A DNA stretch of 64,000 nucleotides. Origin: Marinobacter koreensis. GTDB lineage: Bacteria > Pseudomonadota > Gammaproteobacteria > Pseudomonadales > Oleiphilaceae. A program made the position numbers and the translations under genes. This document shows positions 16,276-25,502 of this stretch, piece by piece. The notes beneath the pieces are model-generated. The model was not told the origin of the DNA, searched no databases, and worked only from the letters and a program-made list of their open reading frames with translations. Within the stretch, counting starts at the first letter, position 1; each line of letters starts with the position of its first letter. The DNA is taken from contig NZ_JAKZAJ010000002.1 of the NCBI RefSeq assembly GCF_023156285.1, positions 186,001 through 250,000 on the forward strand. The letters run 5' to 3'.

Positions 16276-17121
16276 ATGACTGAACGTATGCTCAAACAGA
16301 TCATCCCTGGCGCGGAAACATCCGACGGGGCCGGCGTTCGCATCAAGCGGTCTCTGGGACAACAACAGACGGTTCGGCTTGATCCGTTTCTGATGCTGGA
16401 CGAGTTCGGATCGTCCGATGCCCGGGACTACATCGCCGGGTTCCCGTCACACCCGCACCGCGGTTTTGAGACGGTCACCTATATGATTGAGGGGCACATG
16501 CTCCACGAGGATCACCTCGGCAACCGCGGCAACCTGCGTAATGGCGGCGTCCAGTGGATGACGGCGGGAAGGGGCATCATCCATTCGGAGATGCCTCAGC
16601 AGGAAGCAGGCACCATGCGCGGTTTCCAGCTCTGGCTGAACCTTCCCGCCGCGGAGAAGATGACCGAGGCCGGCTACCGGGATATCCAGCCGGAAGACAT
16701 TCCGGAGATGACTCTCCCGGGCGGGCGGATCAAGCTGATCGCCGGCGACCTGGTGATTGCAGGGGAGCGGGTTGTTGGGGCCGTCAGTAACCGCAGCACT
16801 CAGCCAGTCTATGCAGACCTGCATCTCGACCCGGGGGGCCGGGCAACCCTGCCCGTTCCGGCGAGCCATAATGCCCTGCTGTACCTGTACGAAGGCAGTG
16901 CAGGCGTTGCCGGGAAGGCGCTTCCCCTCAGCGCCGCCAGCGTGCTGGACGACGGCGATGAAGTGACCGTTACCGCCGGCGATACGGGAGCCAGGCTGTT
17001 GCTCATTGCGGGCAAACCCATCGGCGAGCCGGTGGTTCAGTATGGCCCCTTCGTGATGAATACCCGAGAGGAAATCGAGCAGGCCCTTCGGGATTACCGG
17101 GACGGAACGCTGACAGCCTGA
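16276..17121 (+). CDS. Pirin family protein
   Basis: 281 residues of bicupin fold. The N-terminal cupin holds the metal ligands in H-P-H-R-G-F-E-T and the later H-S-E-M-P segment, and L-M-L-D-E-F-G is a family signature. Bacterial pirins act as quercetinases or as regulators; pairing with an azoreductase suggests a role in quinone/phenol redox stress (inference). An AGGAGG ribosome binding site lies 10 bases upstream. Only 8 bases separate its stop from that of the convergent prk gene. Confidence 0.93.
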   Translation: MTERMLKQIIPGAETSDGAGVRIKRSLGQQQTVRLDPFLMLDEFGSSDARDYIAGFPSHPHRGFETVTYMIEGHMLHEDHLGNRGNLRNGGVQWMTAGRGIIHSEMPQQEAGTMRGFQLWLNLPAAEKMTEAGYRDIQPEDIPEMTLPGGRIKLIAGDLVIAGERVVGAVSNRSTQPVYADLHLDPGGRATLPVPASHNALLYLYEGSAGVAGKALPLSAASVLDDGDEVTVTAGDTGARLLLIAGKPIGEPVVQYGPFVMNTREEIEQALRDYRDGTLTA

Positions 17122-17129
17122 CCAGCCCC

Positions 17130-17996
17130 TCAACCGTAGGGTCTTTGCTCTATCAACTGGCGCAGCCTGGGTCTGATGATCAGATCCATGGCCAGCGCCA
17201 TCTTGTTACCTGGAACCACGAGGGTGTCGTACCGGGACAGGCTGCTTCCCGGAATCATCTGGAGCAGCCTGGTAAAGGCAACATCGCTCGAATCCCGGAA
17301 CCGGATGACCACCATACTTTCATCTTCCGTGGGAACGTCCCGCACCACAAACGGGTTGGAGGTATCCACCAACGGTACCCGCTGGAAATTGATGTCGGTA
17401 TTGGAGAACTGCGGCACGATGTCGTGGACGTAGTCGTCCATGCGGTTGATGATGGTCTGGACCACGGCTTCTTCGCTGTAGCCGCGCTGGTTGGTATCCC
17501 GGTGGATCTTCTGGATCCACTCCAGATTGACGATAGGTACCACGCCGATCAGAAGATCCACGTACTGGGCGATATCATAGGCCTCGCTGACGACACCCCC
17601 ATGTAACCCCTCATAAAACAGCAGATCGGAGTCGGGAGCCAACGGCCCCCAGGTCGTAAAGGTCCCCGGCTTATGCCCTGCCTCGATGAGGTCCCGGTCT
17701 TCATCGTGAACATACTGCCGGTACCGGCCGTTACCGGACTGACCGTAATCGAAGAACAGGGCCTCCAGCTTGTCAATGTGATTGGCGGCCAGGGCAAAGT
17801 GGTTGCGCTCACCGAACTGCCCCTTGGCGGCCAATCGGGCCATCTGTTCCCGGTTATAGCGGTGAAAACTGTCCCCACTGACCATGGCCGCCTGCAGCTT
17901 CTCGCTGGCAAACATGCGACGGAAAATACGCCCTGTAGTGGTCGTGCCGGCGCCGCTGGAGCCGGTAACCGCAATAATCGGATGGCGCTTTGACAT
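17130..17996 (-). CDS. prk: Phosphoribulokinase-like protein (PrkB type)
   Basis: 288 residues. The P-loop is GSSGAGTTTT near residue 12, followed by the D-S-F-H-R-Y and F-Y-E-G-L-H-G-G segments that are hallmarks of phosphoribulokinase. Length equals E. coli PrkB (289), a protein of unsettled role in an organism without a Calvin cycle. No RuBisCO or other Calvin genes are in the window, so carbon fixation should not be assumed. It begins 20 bases after the large PilZ/DUF1631 gene on the same strand and is probably co-transcribed with it. In E. coli, prkB neighbours yhfA and crp; here the same three families lie within 4.9 kb with speD, azoR and pirin between them. Confidence 0.9.
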   Translation of the reverse strand: MSKRHPIIAVTGSSGAGTTTTGRIFRRMFASEKLQAAMVSGDSFHRYNREQMARLAAKGQFGERNHFALAANHIDKLEALFFDYGQSGNGRYRQYVHDEDRDLIEAGHKPGTFTTWGPLAPDSDLLFYEGLHGGVVSEAYDIAQYVDLLIGVVPIVNLEWIQKIHRDTNQRGYSEEAVVQTIINRMDDYVHDIVPQFSNTDINFQRVPLVDTSNPFVVRDVPTEDESMVVIRFRDSSDVAFTRLLQMIPGSSLSRYDTLVVPGNKMALAMDLIIRPRLRQLIEQRPYG

Positions 17997-18016
17997 GCAG
18001 GAGACCGCTCCCGAAA

Positions 18017-21000
18017 TCAGGAAAGACTGTCGAGGGATCGGGGCTTTTCCACCACGAATCCCTGAGCGTAATCCACGCCCAATTGACTCAGCATATCCAG
18101 AACCTCACGGGATTCAACCTGCGAGGCGATGATTTCCCGTTTCATGTAGTGCGCCATATCCACCATGGATTTGACCATTGCCCGGTCGGTTTCGCTGGAG
18201 GTCAGCTGACTGGTAAAAGCACTGTCGATCTTGATGAGGTCCACGGGCAAGGAGCGCATAAAATGGAAAGAACTGGGCCCACTGCCAAAATTGCCCAGGC
18301 AGAAACGGCAACCGAGTTCTTTCATCTCGCCAATAAAGTCCGCCACGCTCTCTACGTCGTTGATGGCCGACGCCTCGGTGAGTTCGAACCAGAGTCGTTC
18401 GATGGGCGCGTCTTTTTCGCTGAGCTTTTCGTAGATGAATTCCAGCAGCGTCTGGTCGTTGAGACTGTAGCCCGACAGGTTGATGCACACGCCGCCGAAA
18501 TGTCGTGGGTCTGGCGCATTGACCCGCAGCCAATCCAGCATGTGGCCGACCACCCAACGATCCACTGTCTGCATGCGGTCATAACGCTCGGCCATCCGCA
18601 CGAAATCGTGGCCGGTAATCAGGTTGCCGGCATCGTCGTACATGCTGATGAGGATCTCGTACTGCGGCGCCATGACGGTACCGGGGTGAAGTGGAATGAT
18701 CTTCTGGCAGCGCAGAAGCATCCGTTCCTCATCCAGGTTGCCCAGACTCGCCACCTTGGCGGCGATCTGCTCCTGACGCAACTGGTCATCGGCATCGGGC
18801 GCATATTCAACGACCTGACCCGGGCCCTGCTGCCTCGCCGTTGAAAGTGCCTGCTCCGACGCCCGCAGCCACCGCTCCGCATTGACCAACGCCGGCAGCG
18901 TCGGCACCAGGCCGGCACTGGCCGACAACTGGTAGGAACGGCCACCGAACCGGAAGGGTTCGGCCTCAATCAATCGGATCAATTCTTTGGCGGCGTCCAG
19001 ACCACGCTCCGCGGGCACCAGCATGGCAAACTCGTTACCGCTGAGCCTTGCCACCGGCATGCCATCGGCCACGTGTTGCTTGAGCAGTTCCGAAACCTGC
19101 TTGAGGGCTTCATCCCCTGACTGGTAACCGGCGGTATCGTTCAGCAGGCGGAACCCCCGGAGATCCAAACGGAGAAGCGCCCGCTCGTCTTCCTGACGGG
19201 CGAGTTGCTGGTCGAGCATTCGCTCGAATTCACGACGCCCCAGCAAACCGGTCAGCTCGTCGTGAGTGGAAGCCCAGGACAGTTGATCGTAGACATTCCG
19301 CACCATGCGATCGATGCTTTCATCCACCAACGGCCGCTCATACTGACTGTCGGGCACAATGATGCCCTTGCGCATCTGCCGCGCAAGGGATTCCAGATCA
19401 AGCTCCACCACGCGCATACCCTGGTGGTTTACAAACACGAACCGGCTGAACCCACGGGCAATCCAGACCAGCCGGATGTACTGGGGCTCATCCGGTTTCT
19501 CCTGGTCCCGGAGCCAGTCGCCGGTCCGGAGCTGCTGGGCCCGGTTAATCCAGCGTTGCAGGCTCTTCTGCTCCCGCTCCGACAGAACCTGCTTCTTCTC
19601 TTCCTCAGCCTGCGCTTCGGGAACCTCCACCATTTCCGGCGCCTTGTCGGGGCTGCGAACCAGAAACTGCTTCAGCTCATCGCGGATCTGCGAGGAGGGC
19701 ATATGATTGCTTGAAATGGACGCCAGGCCATCCTGTATGACGCGCAGCAGCTCCGGGAGATTGATGGAACTGTCGGGATCATCGGCGAACGCCAGCAGGG
19801 AGTCGATCACCGACAGATAATCCTGCCAGAGCTGGCTGTCCGGGCCCTGACGAATCCAGGTCAGGGACAACAGGTCACGCCAGCCACCATCGAGCAGACT
19901 CAACACCGCTTTGGGCACCCGGCGCCCGGCCAACCGATCGTTCAGCACTTCGGAAACGGCCTTCTTGGACTCGGAGACTTTCTGCGCGCCTTCCGCCGCG
20001 GCGGTGACCCGCTCGACATTACGCCGGTAGACCAGATTCTGTCGGTCGATGAGCGAATCCAGCTCCTGTACCGTCTGCTCAAACACGCCGGTATCCTGTT
20101 CGAAGTCGGTGGCAATACGCTGGATCAGCTCATCAATCCGTCTCTGGACCACCGGATTGATCCGCCCGCCTTTGACACCCAGCTGGGCCAGACGATTCAT
20201 GACGCCCCTGACCGGACTGTTCTGGTCATCGAAGAAAGACGGATCCCGCATCACCACCTTCAGTACCGGAACCTCCAGCTGACGCATGCGACCCTGGGCG
20301 TATTCGCTCAGCTTCGGGCTTTCCACCACGCTACGGAAAAACCGGTCGACCACGTCCAGCGTATCCTGTTGCTCTTCGTCAAGCCGATGCTCACCGCTTT
20401 CCTTTATCCGCTCGACCACCCGCTCCTTCAGCGGCAGAGCGTCATGTTCGGCATCCGCCTGGACCGACTGCACCTGAAGCTGCTGCAGTTCACGCTGGAA
20501 TTCTCCGGAGGACAGCGGCCGGGCCCCCGGGGGAAAGGCAACCGGCTCCTGATCCCCCCGGGACAACCGACTGGCGGTCAGGGTTGAGACCAGGTTCCGG
20601 ACCGTTGCAAACGCCGTCTGCGCGGCCTGGGCATAGCCGCGGAACTCCTGACCCACACGACTTGGGATCGACCGTGGACGGGGGGTGGCGTCCTCTGCTG
20701 GCGGATTTTCCCTGGCAGCGGGTTCGGCAGTCGGGGCGGGAGGCGCTGCCTCCGCCCCTGCGGGCTTCTTTGGCTGTTGCTCGCTCAGGTACTTGCTCAG
20801 GTCCAGGTCAGGCAGTACACCGTGACGAATCAGTATATTGTTGAGTTCCTGGTAAAGCGGCGCCAACTCGCGGAGCACGGTATGCTCAAAGGCCTTGAGG
20901 CAGACCTTTTCCACTTCCCGCGACAGCTTCAGCTGGTTGAGACCGGCATGAAAGGCTTCGCAGACCAGCGAAGGCCCTAAAGGATTGTGATGCCCGGTTG

Positions 21001-21766
21001 CGTTGGCGACACCCAGTTCATCCAGGCGCAACTTCAACTGCAACAGGTCGCCACGGTAGAGAGTGTCGGCCTTGGTGACCATAACGCGGATGGTCAGCCA
21101 ATCTTCAAATTCCCCCTTGTCCACAATCGACAGTTCCGATCCGGGGAATCCCTTCGGCGCCGGCTTGAGTGGCGACTCCAGGCTTTTGGACATGTAATGC
21201 CAGATAGCTCGCTGGCGGGACTGAATCTGACCGGAAGCGTCCATGTATTCATTGGCGAGCTGGTCATTGGAGGCGCGCTGGGCGGCCTGTTTGAGATCCG
21301 CTGCCATGCGCACAACGCAGGCATCCATCAGCGGCTCGATGTATTGGGTTACCGCCCTGGCCGACTGATGCAGAACAAACTGGGTCCGGTCATTGGGAGG
21401 ACGCAGCGAAGACCGGTCCTGATGGCGGGAGCCACCACACAGCTTGAGCATCGCTTCAACCGCATCCGGGTTGGAACGGGTGAAGCTGACTCCCATGGCA
21501 CCCTGGATCCGGCGTACCGGGCTGACGTGAAGCTCATGTCGACGGTTACCCTCGGGGCTCCGAAAACGCACGACGAGCTCTGACGATCCGCCGTTCGAAA
21601 GCGCCTGGTCCAGTTTCCGGGAGGTATCACCGGAATAACGAATGAATAACCCTTCGGCACAGAAATCGGCGATCTGGCACGGCCACGACTGGCCATTACC
21701 CACCTCGATCTGGGCAGCCAACTTGATGGGCTGACGGGGACTACTACGACGTTCTTTTGAATCCAT
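18017..21766 (-). CDS. PilZ - DUF1631 - degenerate GGDEF - degenerate EAL protein
   Basis: 1249 residues from ATG 21766; a longer frame to 21793 lacks support. An N-terminal PilZ domain (about 3-105) has the RSSPR (RxxxR) motif and DFCAEG in place of DxSxxG, so c-di-GMP binding is plausible. A long DUF1631 region (about 130-830) follows, with a Pro/Ala/Glu-rich linker near 345-385. The GGDEF-like domain (about 850-1000) reads SGNEF and the EAL-like domain (about 1010-1245) reads E-I-L-I-S instead of E-A-L-x-R and GNFGSGPSSF instead of D-D-F-G-T-G-x-S-S, so both catalytic sites appear lost. It is most likely a cytoplasmic c-di-GMP receptor or scaffold. prk follows by 20 bases. Confidence 0.85.
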   Translation of the reverse strand: MDSKERRSSPRQPIKLAAQIEVGNGQSWPCQIADFCAEGLFIRYSGDTSRKLDQALSNGGSSELVVRFRSPEGNRRHELHVSPVRRIQGAMGVSFTRSNPDAVEAMLKLCGGSRHQDRSSLRPPNDRTQFVLHQSARAVTQYIEPLMDACVVRMAADLKQAAQRASNDQLANEYMDASGQIQSRQRAIWHYMSKSLESPLKPAPKGFPGSELSIVDKGEFEDWLTIRVMVTKADTLYRGDLLQLKLRLDELGVANATGHHNPLGPSLVCEAFHAGLNQLKLSREVEKVCLKAFEHTVLRELAPLYQELNNILIRHGVLPDLDLSKYLSEQQPKKPAGAEAAPPAPTAEPAARENPPAEDATPRPRSIPSRVGQEFRGYAQAAQTAFATVRNLVSTLTASRLSRGDQEPVAFPPGARPLSSGEFQRELQQLQVQSVQADAEHDALPLKERVVERIKESGEHRLDEEQQDTLDVVDRFFRSVVESPKLSEYAQGRMRQLEVPVLKVVMRDPSFFDDQNSPVRGVMNRLAQLGVKGGRINPVVQRRIDELIQRIATDFEQDTGVFEQTVQELDSLIDRQNLVYRRNVERVTAAAEGAQKVSESKKAVSEVLNDRLAGRRVPKAVLSLLDGGWRDLLSLTWIRQGPDSQLWQDYLSVIDSLLAFADDPDSSINLPELLRVIQDGLASISSNHMPSSQIRDELKQFLVRSPDKAPEMVEVPEAQAEEEKKQVLSEREQKSLQRWINRAQQLRTGDWLRDQEKPDEPQYIRLVWIARGFSRFVFVNHQGMRVVELDLESLARQMRKGIIVPDSQYERPLVDESIDRMVRNVYDQLSWASTHDELTGLLGRREFERMLDQQLARQEDERALLRLDLRGFRLLNDTAGYQSGDEALKQVSELLKQHVADGMPVARLSGNEFAMLVPAERGLDAAKELIRLIEAEPFRFGGRSYQLSASAGLVPTLPALVNAERWLRASEQALSTARQQGPGQVVEYAPDADDQLRQEQIAAKVASLGNLDEERMLLRCQKIIPLHPGTVMAPQYEILISMYDDAGNLITGHDFVRMAERYDRMQTVDRWVVGHMLDWLRVNAPDPRHFGGVCINLSGYSLNDQTLLEFIYEKLSEKDAPIERLWFELTEASAINDVESVADFIGEMKELGCRFCLGNFGSGPSSFHFMRSLPVDLIKIDSAFTSQLTSSETDRAMVKSMVDMAHYMKREIIASQVESREVLDMLSQLGVDYAQGFVVEKPRSLDSLS

Positions 21767-21932
21767 GAACAACCTGATATCTCGCACCACCACCCCACCA
21801 AGGGCCTACACCCCTGCGGCGGCTGACGTCCCTGATACGGTGGACTGGACCACCGGCTACTAAGGGAACCATGACTGTAATATAGTGGCCAGGTTCCAAC
21901 AGGCAACCGGCCCCAGTATAACACCCGGACCC

Positions 21933-23003
21933 ATGAAACAGCTTAGTCAGATCTATCTTGTTTTGCTACTGATCTGCGGGACCACCGCATGCACCACTGT
22001 CGAATATTACGGGCAGGCGATCTCCGGACACATCCGCCTTTTGGCCAACGCCCAACCCATTTCCGACGTCATCGCTGATCCGGAGACGACTCCGGCTCTG
22101 AGAAACAGCCTCCGGGTGGCGCTCAACGCCCGGATCTTTGCCAGGGATTCCCTGGCGTTACCCGTCGGCGATGCCTTTCTCGAGTATACGGAACTGGGAC
22201 GCCCCTGGGTCGTGGTCAACCTGGTTGCGGTCCCGGAATTCTCACTGACGCCCCACCATTGGTGCTACCCCGTCCTCGGCTGCCAGGCCTACCGGGGCTA
22301 CTTCAACCTCGACGACGCCAAACGGGAACAGTCGGCATTCAAACAACAGGGCTTCGATACCTTGATCGGAGCCGTTACCGCCTATTCCACGCTGGGCTGG
22401 TTTGATGATCCGCTGCAATCCGGGTTCACGGCCCTCTCAAATGACCGGATGGTGGCACTGATGTTCCACGAACTGGCCCATCGGGTGGTTTACGTCGACA
22501 ATGCGACCGACTTCAATGAGAGTTTTGCCACGGCGGTTGAACTGGAGGGCCTCAGACGCTGGCTGATCCAGCGTGGCGAAGCCGACCACTTCCCGGCGAT
22601 CGAGGCACGGCTGGAACGTCGCCGTCAGACACAGGCTCTGGTGACAGACACCACCAACCGCCTGAAAGCACTGTATCGGCAGGCCGACACCCTGGCACCA
22701 CAAACGCTCAGGGATCGCAAACAGGCATTACTCAATGATCTGGCAGAGCGCTACGCAGCGGCTTCGGAGCACTGGGCGGAACCCGGTCCATTCGGACCAC
22801 CGCCCGTCACGCTGAACAATGCCAACCTGGCCCTGTTTCGCCAATACAACCACCTGGTTCCGGGCTTCCGCCAGTTGCTGAAAGACTGCGACAACCGCTT
22901 TCCGGTTTTCTACGATGCCGTCAAAACTCTGGCCAGCCTGCCCGAAGAACAACGCTCAGCCAGGCTGCGCGCGCTCTCACAACGGTTTACAGAAGACCTT
23001 TGA
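21933..23003 (+). CDS. Predicted aminopeptidase lipoprotein (COG4324)
   Basis: 356 residues from ATG 21933, which gives a lipoprotein signal ending in the lipobox G-T-T-A-C. The zinc motif HELAH (near residue 180) is followed about 17 residues later by N-E-S-F-A, giving a third ligand, as in the uncharacterised COG4324 aminopeptidase family. The C-terminal half is helical with many Arg/Glu. Biochemical activity of this family is not established as far as I know. The last 27 bases overlap the convergent argA gene, and the promoter region (166 bases) is shared with the divergent PilZ/DUF1631 gene. Confidence 0.8.
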   Translation: MKQLSQIYLVLLLICGTTACTTVEYYGQAISGHIRLLANAQPISDVIADPETTPALRNSLRVALNARIFARDSLALPVGDAFLEYTELGRPWVVVNLVAVPEFSLTPHHWCYPVLGCQAYRGYFNLDDAKREQSAFKQQGFDTLIGAVTAYSTLGWFDDPLQSGFTALSNDRMVALMFHELAHRVVYVDNATDFNESFATAVELEGLRRWLIQRGEADHFPAIEARLERRRQTQALVTDTTNRLKALYRQADTLAPQTLRDRKQALLNDLAERYAAASEHWAEPGPFGPPPVTLNNANLALFRQYNHLVPGFRQLLKDCDNRFPVFYDAVKTLASLPEEQRSARLRALSQRFTEDL

Positions 23004-24284
23004 CGCACGTTTGGTATTGTAGGAGGCCAGTTTCGGGCCCGGCAGTGACTGCACGGAACTCGGCAGGAATCCCCGCTCCCGGAACCAGTGCTCGGTCTGC
23101 GTGGTAAGTACAAACAGCTTGGTAATGCCCTGACTCCTGGCCATCTTCTCGATCATCGAGAGAATATCATCGCCGCGACCGGACCGCCGATAGGCAGGGT
23201 CCACGGCGAAACAGGAGAGCTCGCCCGCACCTTCGTCCGGATAATGATAAAGGGCCGCGCACCCGACAATAGTGCCATCGCGCTCTGCCACCACGAACTG
23301 GTCGATTTCCGTTTCCAGCATTTCACGGGACCGCCTGACCAGGATGCCCTGCTCTTCGAGCGGCTGTACCAGCTCAAGGATGCCACCGATGTCCTCCACC
23401 CTCGCCTGACGGAGCTGTTCATAATGGTCGCTACTGACCAGTGTGCCCGACCCGTCCCGGGTGAACAGCTCCTCCAGCAGCGCACCGTCCTGGATATAGC
23501 TGATGATGTGAGCACGCCTTACGCCCTTGATACAGGCATCACAGGCAGCCTGAAGCAGCGCTGCGTCATGCCCTGTGACCTTGCCCGCCGCCAAACGTTC
23601 CGAGGCCTGGCGGGCCGAAAGTTCGCGGATCAGGGACCCGTCCTCTTCCAGTACACCCGGATCGTCGATAAACACGATCAGCTTCTCCGCCTGAAGAGCC
23701 GCCGCCACCTGGCTGCCAACATCCTCGTAGGAGAGATTGAAGGTATCACCGGTGGGCGAGTAACCCATGGGCGGCAACAACACGATGTGCCCGAGCTCGA
23801 GCAGCTTTTCGATGCCAGCGGTATCGATACGGCGAACCTTCCCGGTGTAGCCGAAATCCAGGCCATCCAGCACGCCAACGGGCTTCGCCGCCACGTAGTT
23901 ACCGCTGCTCACACGGATCCGGGCATTGTGCATCGGAGAATTGACCAGTCCCATGGACAGTTGGCTCTCCAGATACGACCGGAGGCCTCCAATCGCCTCC
24001 ATCACCTTGGGCAGATCCCGTTCGGGGGTGATGCGGAGCCCCTGGGAAAACTCTGACTGAACACCGGCGTGATCCAGACAGCGCTGTATCTGGGGACGGG
24101 CTCCGAAGGCAACCACCAATCGCACCCCAAGACTGGCCAGAAGGGCGATATCGTGCAGTATGTTGATGAAGTTGCCGTGTTCAATGGCATCGCCCGGCAA
24201 CGTCAGCACCACCGTCCTGCCCCGATGCGCATTGATATAGGGCGAGGAGTGGCGAAACCCGTGCAGCCAGTCGTTCGATTTCAA
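22977..24284 (-). CDS. argA: N-acetylglutamate synthase (amino-acid acetyltransferase)
   Basis: 435 residues from a TTG codon at 24284 with GGAG 8 bases upstream. The N-terminal half is an amino-acid-kinase-fold domain (about 15-285) that binds arginine for feedback inhibition; the start H-S-S-P-Y-I-N-A-H-R-G is conserved in ArgA. The C-terminal GNAT domain (about 295-430) has the acetyl-CoA loop R-R-S-G-R-G-D. It makes N-acetylglutamate from glutamate and acetyl-CoA, the first step of arginine synthesis. It is last in the leftward run argB-unknown-argE-argA, 13 bases after argE. Confidence 0.95.
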   Translation of the reverse strand: MKSNDWLHGFRHSSPYINAHRGRTVVLTLPGDAIEHGNFINILHDIALLASLGVRLVVAFGARPQIQRCLDHAGVQSEFSQGLRITPERDLPKVMEAIGGLRSYLESQLSMGLVNSPMHNARIRVSSGNYVAAKPVGVLDGLDFGYTGKVRRIDTAGIEKLLELGHIVLLPPMGYSPTGDTFNLSYEDVGSQVAAALQAEKLIVFIDDPGVLEEDGSLIRELSARQASERLAAGKVTGHDAALLQAACDACIKGVRRAHIISYIQDGALLEELFTRDGSGTLVSSDHYEQLRQARVEDIGGILELVQPLEEQGILVRRSREMLETEIDQFVVAERDGTIVGCAALYHYPDEGAGELSCFAVDPAYRRSGRGDDILSMIEKMARSQGITKLFVLTTQTEHWFRERGFLPSSVQSLPGPKLASYNTKRASKVFCKPL

Positions 24285-24297
24285 TTCGGAGTCTCCG

Positions 24298-25467
24298 CTA
24301 AAGACAAAATTGCTTGATCAGTCCCCGGAGGATCCGGACGGTCGGATCCAGCTGGGACAGTTCCAGATATTCGTCGGGCTGATGCGCCTGATCGATGGAT
24401 CCCGGCCCCATGACCAGGGTTTCCAGGCCCAGCTTCTGCAACCATGGAGCCTCGGTGGCAAACGCCACCGCATGGGCCGTGTGCCCGGTCAGCTTTTCAC
24501 AGGCCAGCACCAGTTCGGCATCAGCCTTCGTTTCAAATGGCGGAACGCCATCAAACAGCGGTTCGAACAGCAAGGAGAGCGAGCGCCGCTCGGCGACCGG
24601 CCGGATTCTCTCCAGAATCGTTTGCCGGAGGGTATCCATGTCCATACCAGGCAGGGGCCGAAGGTCAAAATGCAGTTCACAGTCGGCACAGATCCGGTTC
24701 GGATTGTCACCCCCGTGGATGCACCCCAGATTGAGCGTCGGTACCTGAACCTCGAAATTCGGATTCTGATACTTCGCCTGCCATTGCTCCCGCAACGTGA
24801 GCAGCTCGGTCAGGGCCTCGTGCATACCCTCCAGAGCATTGTGACCCAGGGCAGGGTTTGAAGAATGACCGGACTGGCCGTCAAACCGAAGGCGCTCCAT
24901 CATGATGCCCTTGTGCATCCGCACCGGCCTGAGCCCGGTCGGTTCGCCGATCACCGCGTAACGGGCCTTGGGGCGTCCGGCCTCTGCCAGTGCGCGAGCA
25001 CCGTTCATCGAGCTTTCCTCGTCCGCCGTCGCCAGAATGATCAGCGGCTGCCGAAGCTGAACACCGACCACCTCCCGGGCAGCTTCAATGGCAAGCGGAA
25101 AGAAGCCCTTCATATCGCAGGTACCCAGGCCGTACCATCGTCCGTCCCGTTCGGTCAGGGTAAAGGGATCGCTCTGCCAGCGCTGGTCATCGAACGGAAC
25201 GGTATCGGTGTGGCCGGATAGAACCAGGCCACCGGGCCCCTGACCCAGCGTGGCAATGAGATTGAATTTGCCGGGCGCACCGGGAACCTCGAGTATCTCG
25301 ACATCGAACCCCATCGGCTCCAACCAGTCCGCGAGTGTGCGGATGACCGCCTCGTTACTGTGGTCCCATTTGGGCGAAGCGCTGCTGATGGACGGTTGCG
25401 CGATCAGTCGGGCCAGCATGGATTTGAGATCCGGTAAGGCACCTGTTGTGCCTGCGGCATTCGACAT
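24298..25467 (-). CDS. argE: Acetylornithine deacetylase
   Basis: 389 residues, M20 metallopeptidase fold. The zinc-site motifs are S-G-H-T-D-T-V-P and G-T-C-D-M-K-G, the general base is in D-E-E-S-S, and further ligands occur in the G-E-P-T and M-G-P-G-S-I-D-Q-A-H segments. The lid/dimerisation domain (about 180-290) has the G-Q-S-G-H-S-S motif. It hydrolyses N-acetylornithine to ornithine and acetate. Presence of argE beside argA points to the linear acetyl-cleaving route rather than full ArgJ recycling (inference). Confidence 0.95.
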   Translation of the reverse strand: MSNAAGTTGALPDLKSMLARLIAQPSISSASPKWDHSNEAVIRTLADWLEPMGFDVEILEVPGAPGKFNLIATLGQGPGGLVLSGHTDTVPFDDQRWQSDPFTLTERDGRWYGLGTCDMKGFFPLAIEAAREVVGVQLRQPLIILATADEESSMNGARALAEAGRPKARYAVIGEPTGLRPVRMHKGIMMERLRFDGQSGHSSNPALGHNALEGMHEALTELLTLREQWQAKYQNPNFEVQVPTLNLGCIHGGDNPNRICADCELHFDLRPLPGMDMDTLRQTILERIRPVAERRSLSLLFEPLFDGVPPFETKADAELVLACEKLTGHTAHAVAFATEAPWLQKLGLETLVMGPGSIDQAHQPDEYLELSQLDPTVRILRGLIKQFCL

Positions 25468-25502
25468 AACGCCCCCTCAGCCCGTCCCGGGCCTTGTCGC
25501 TG

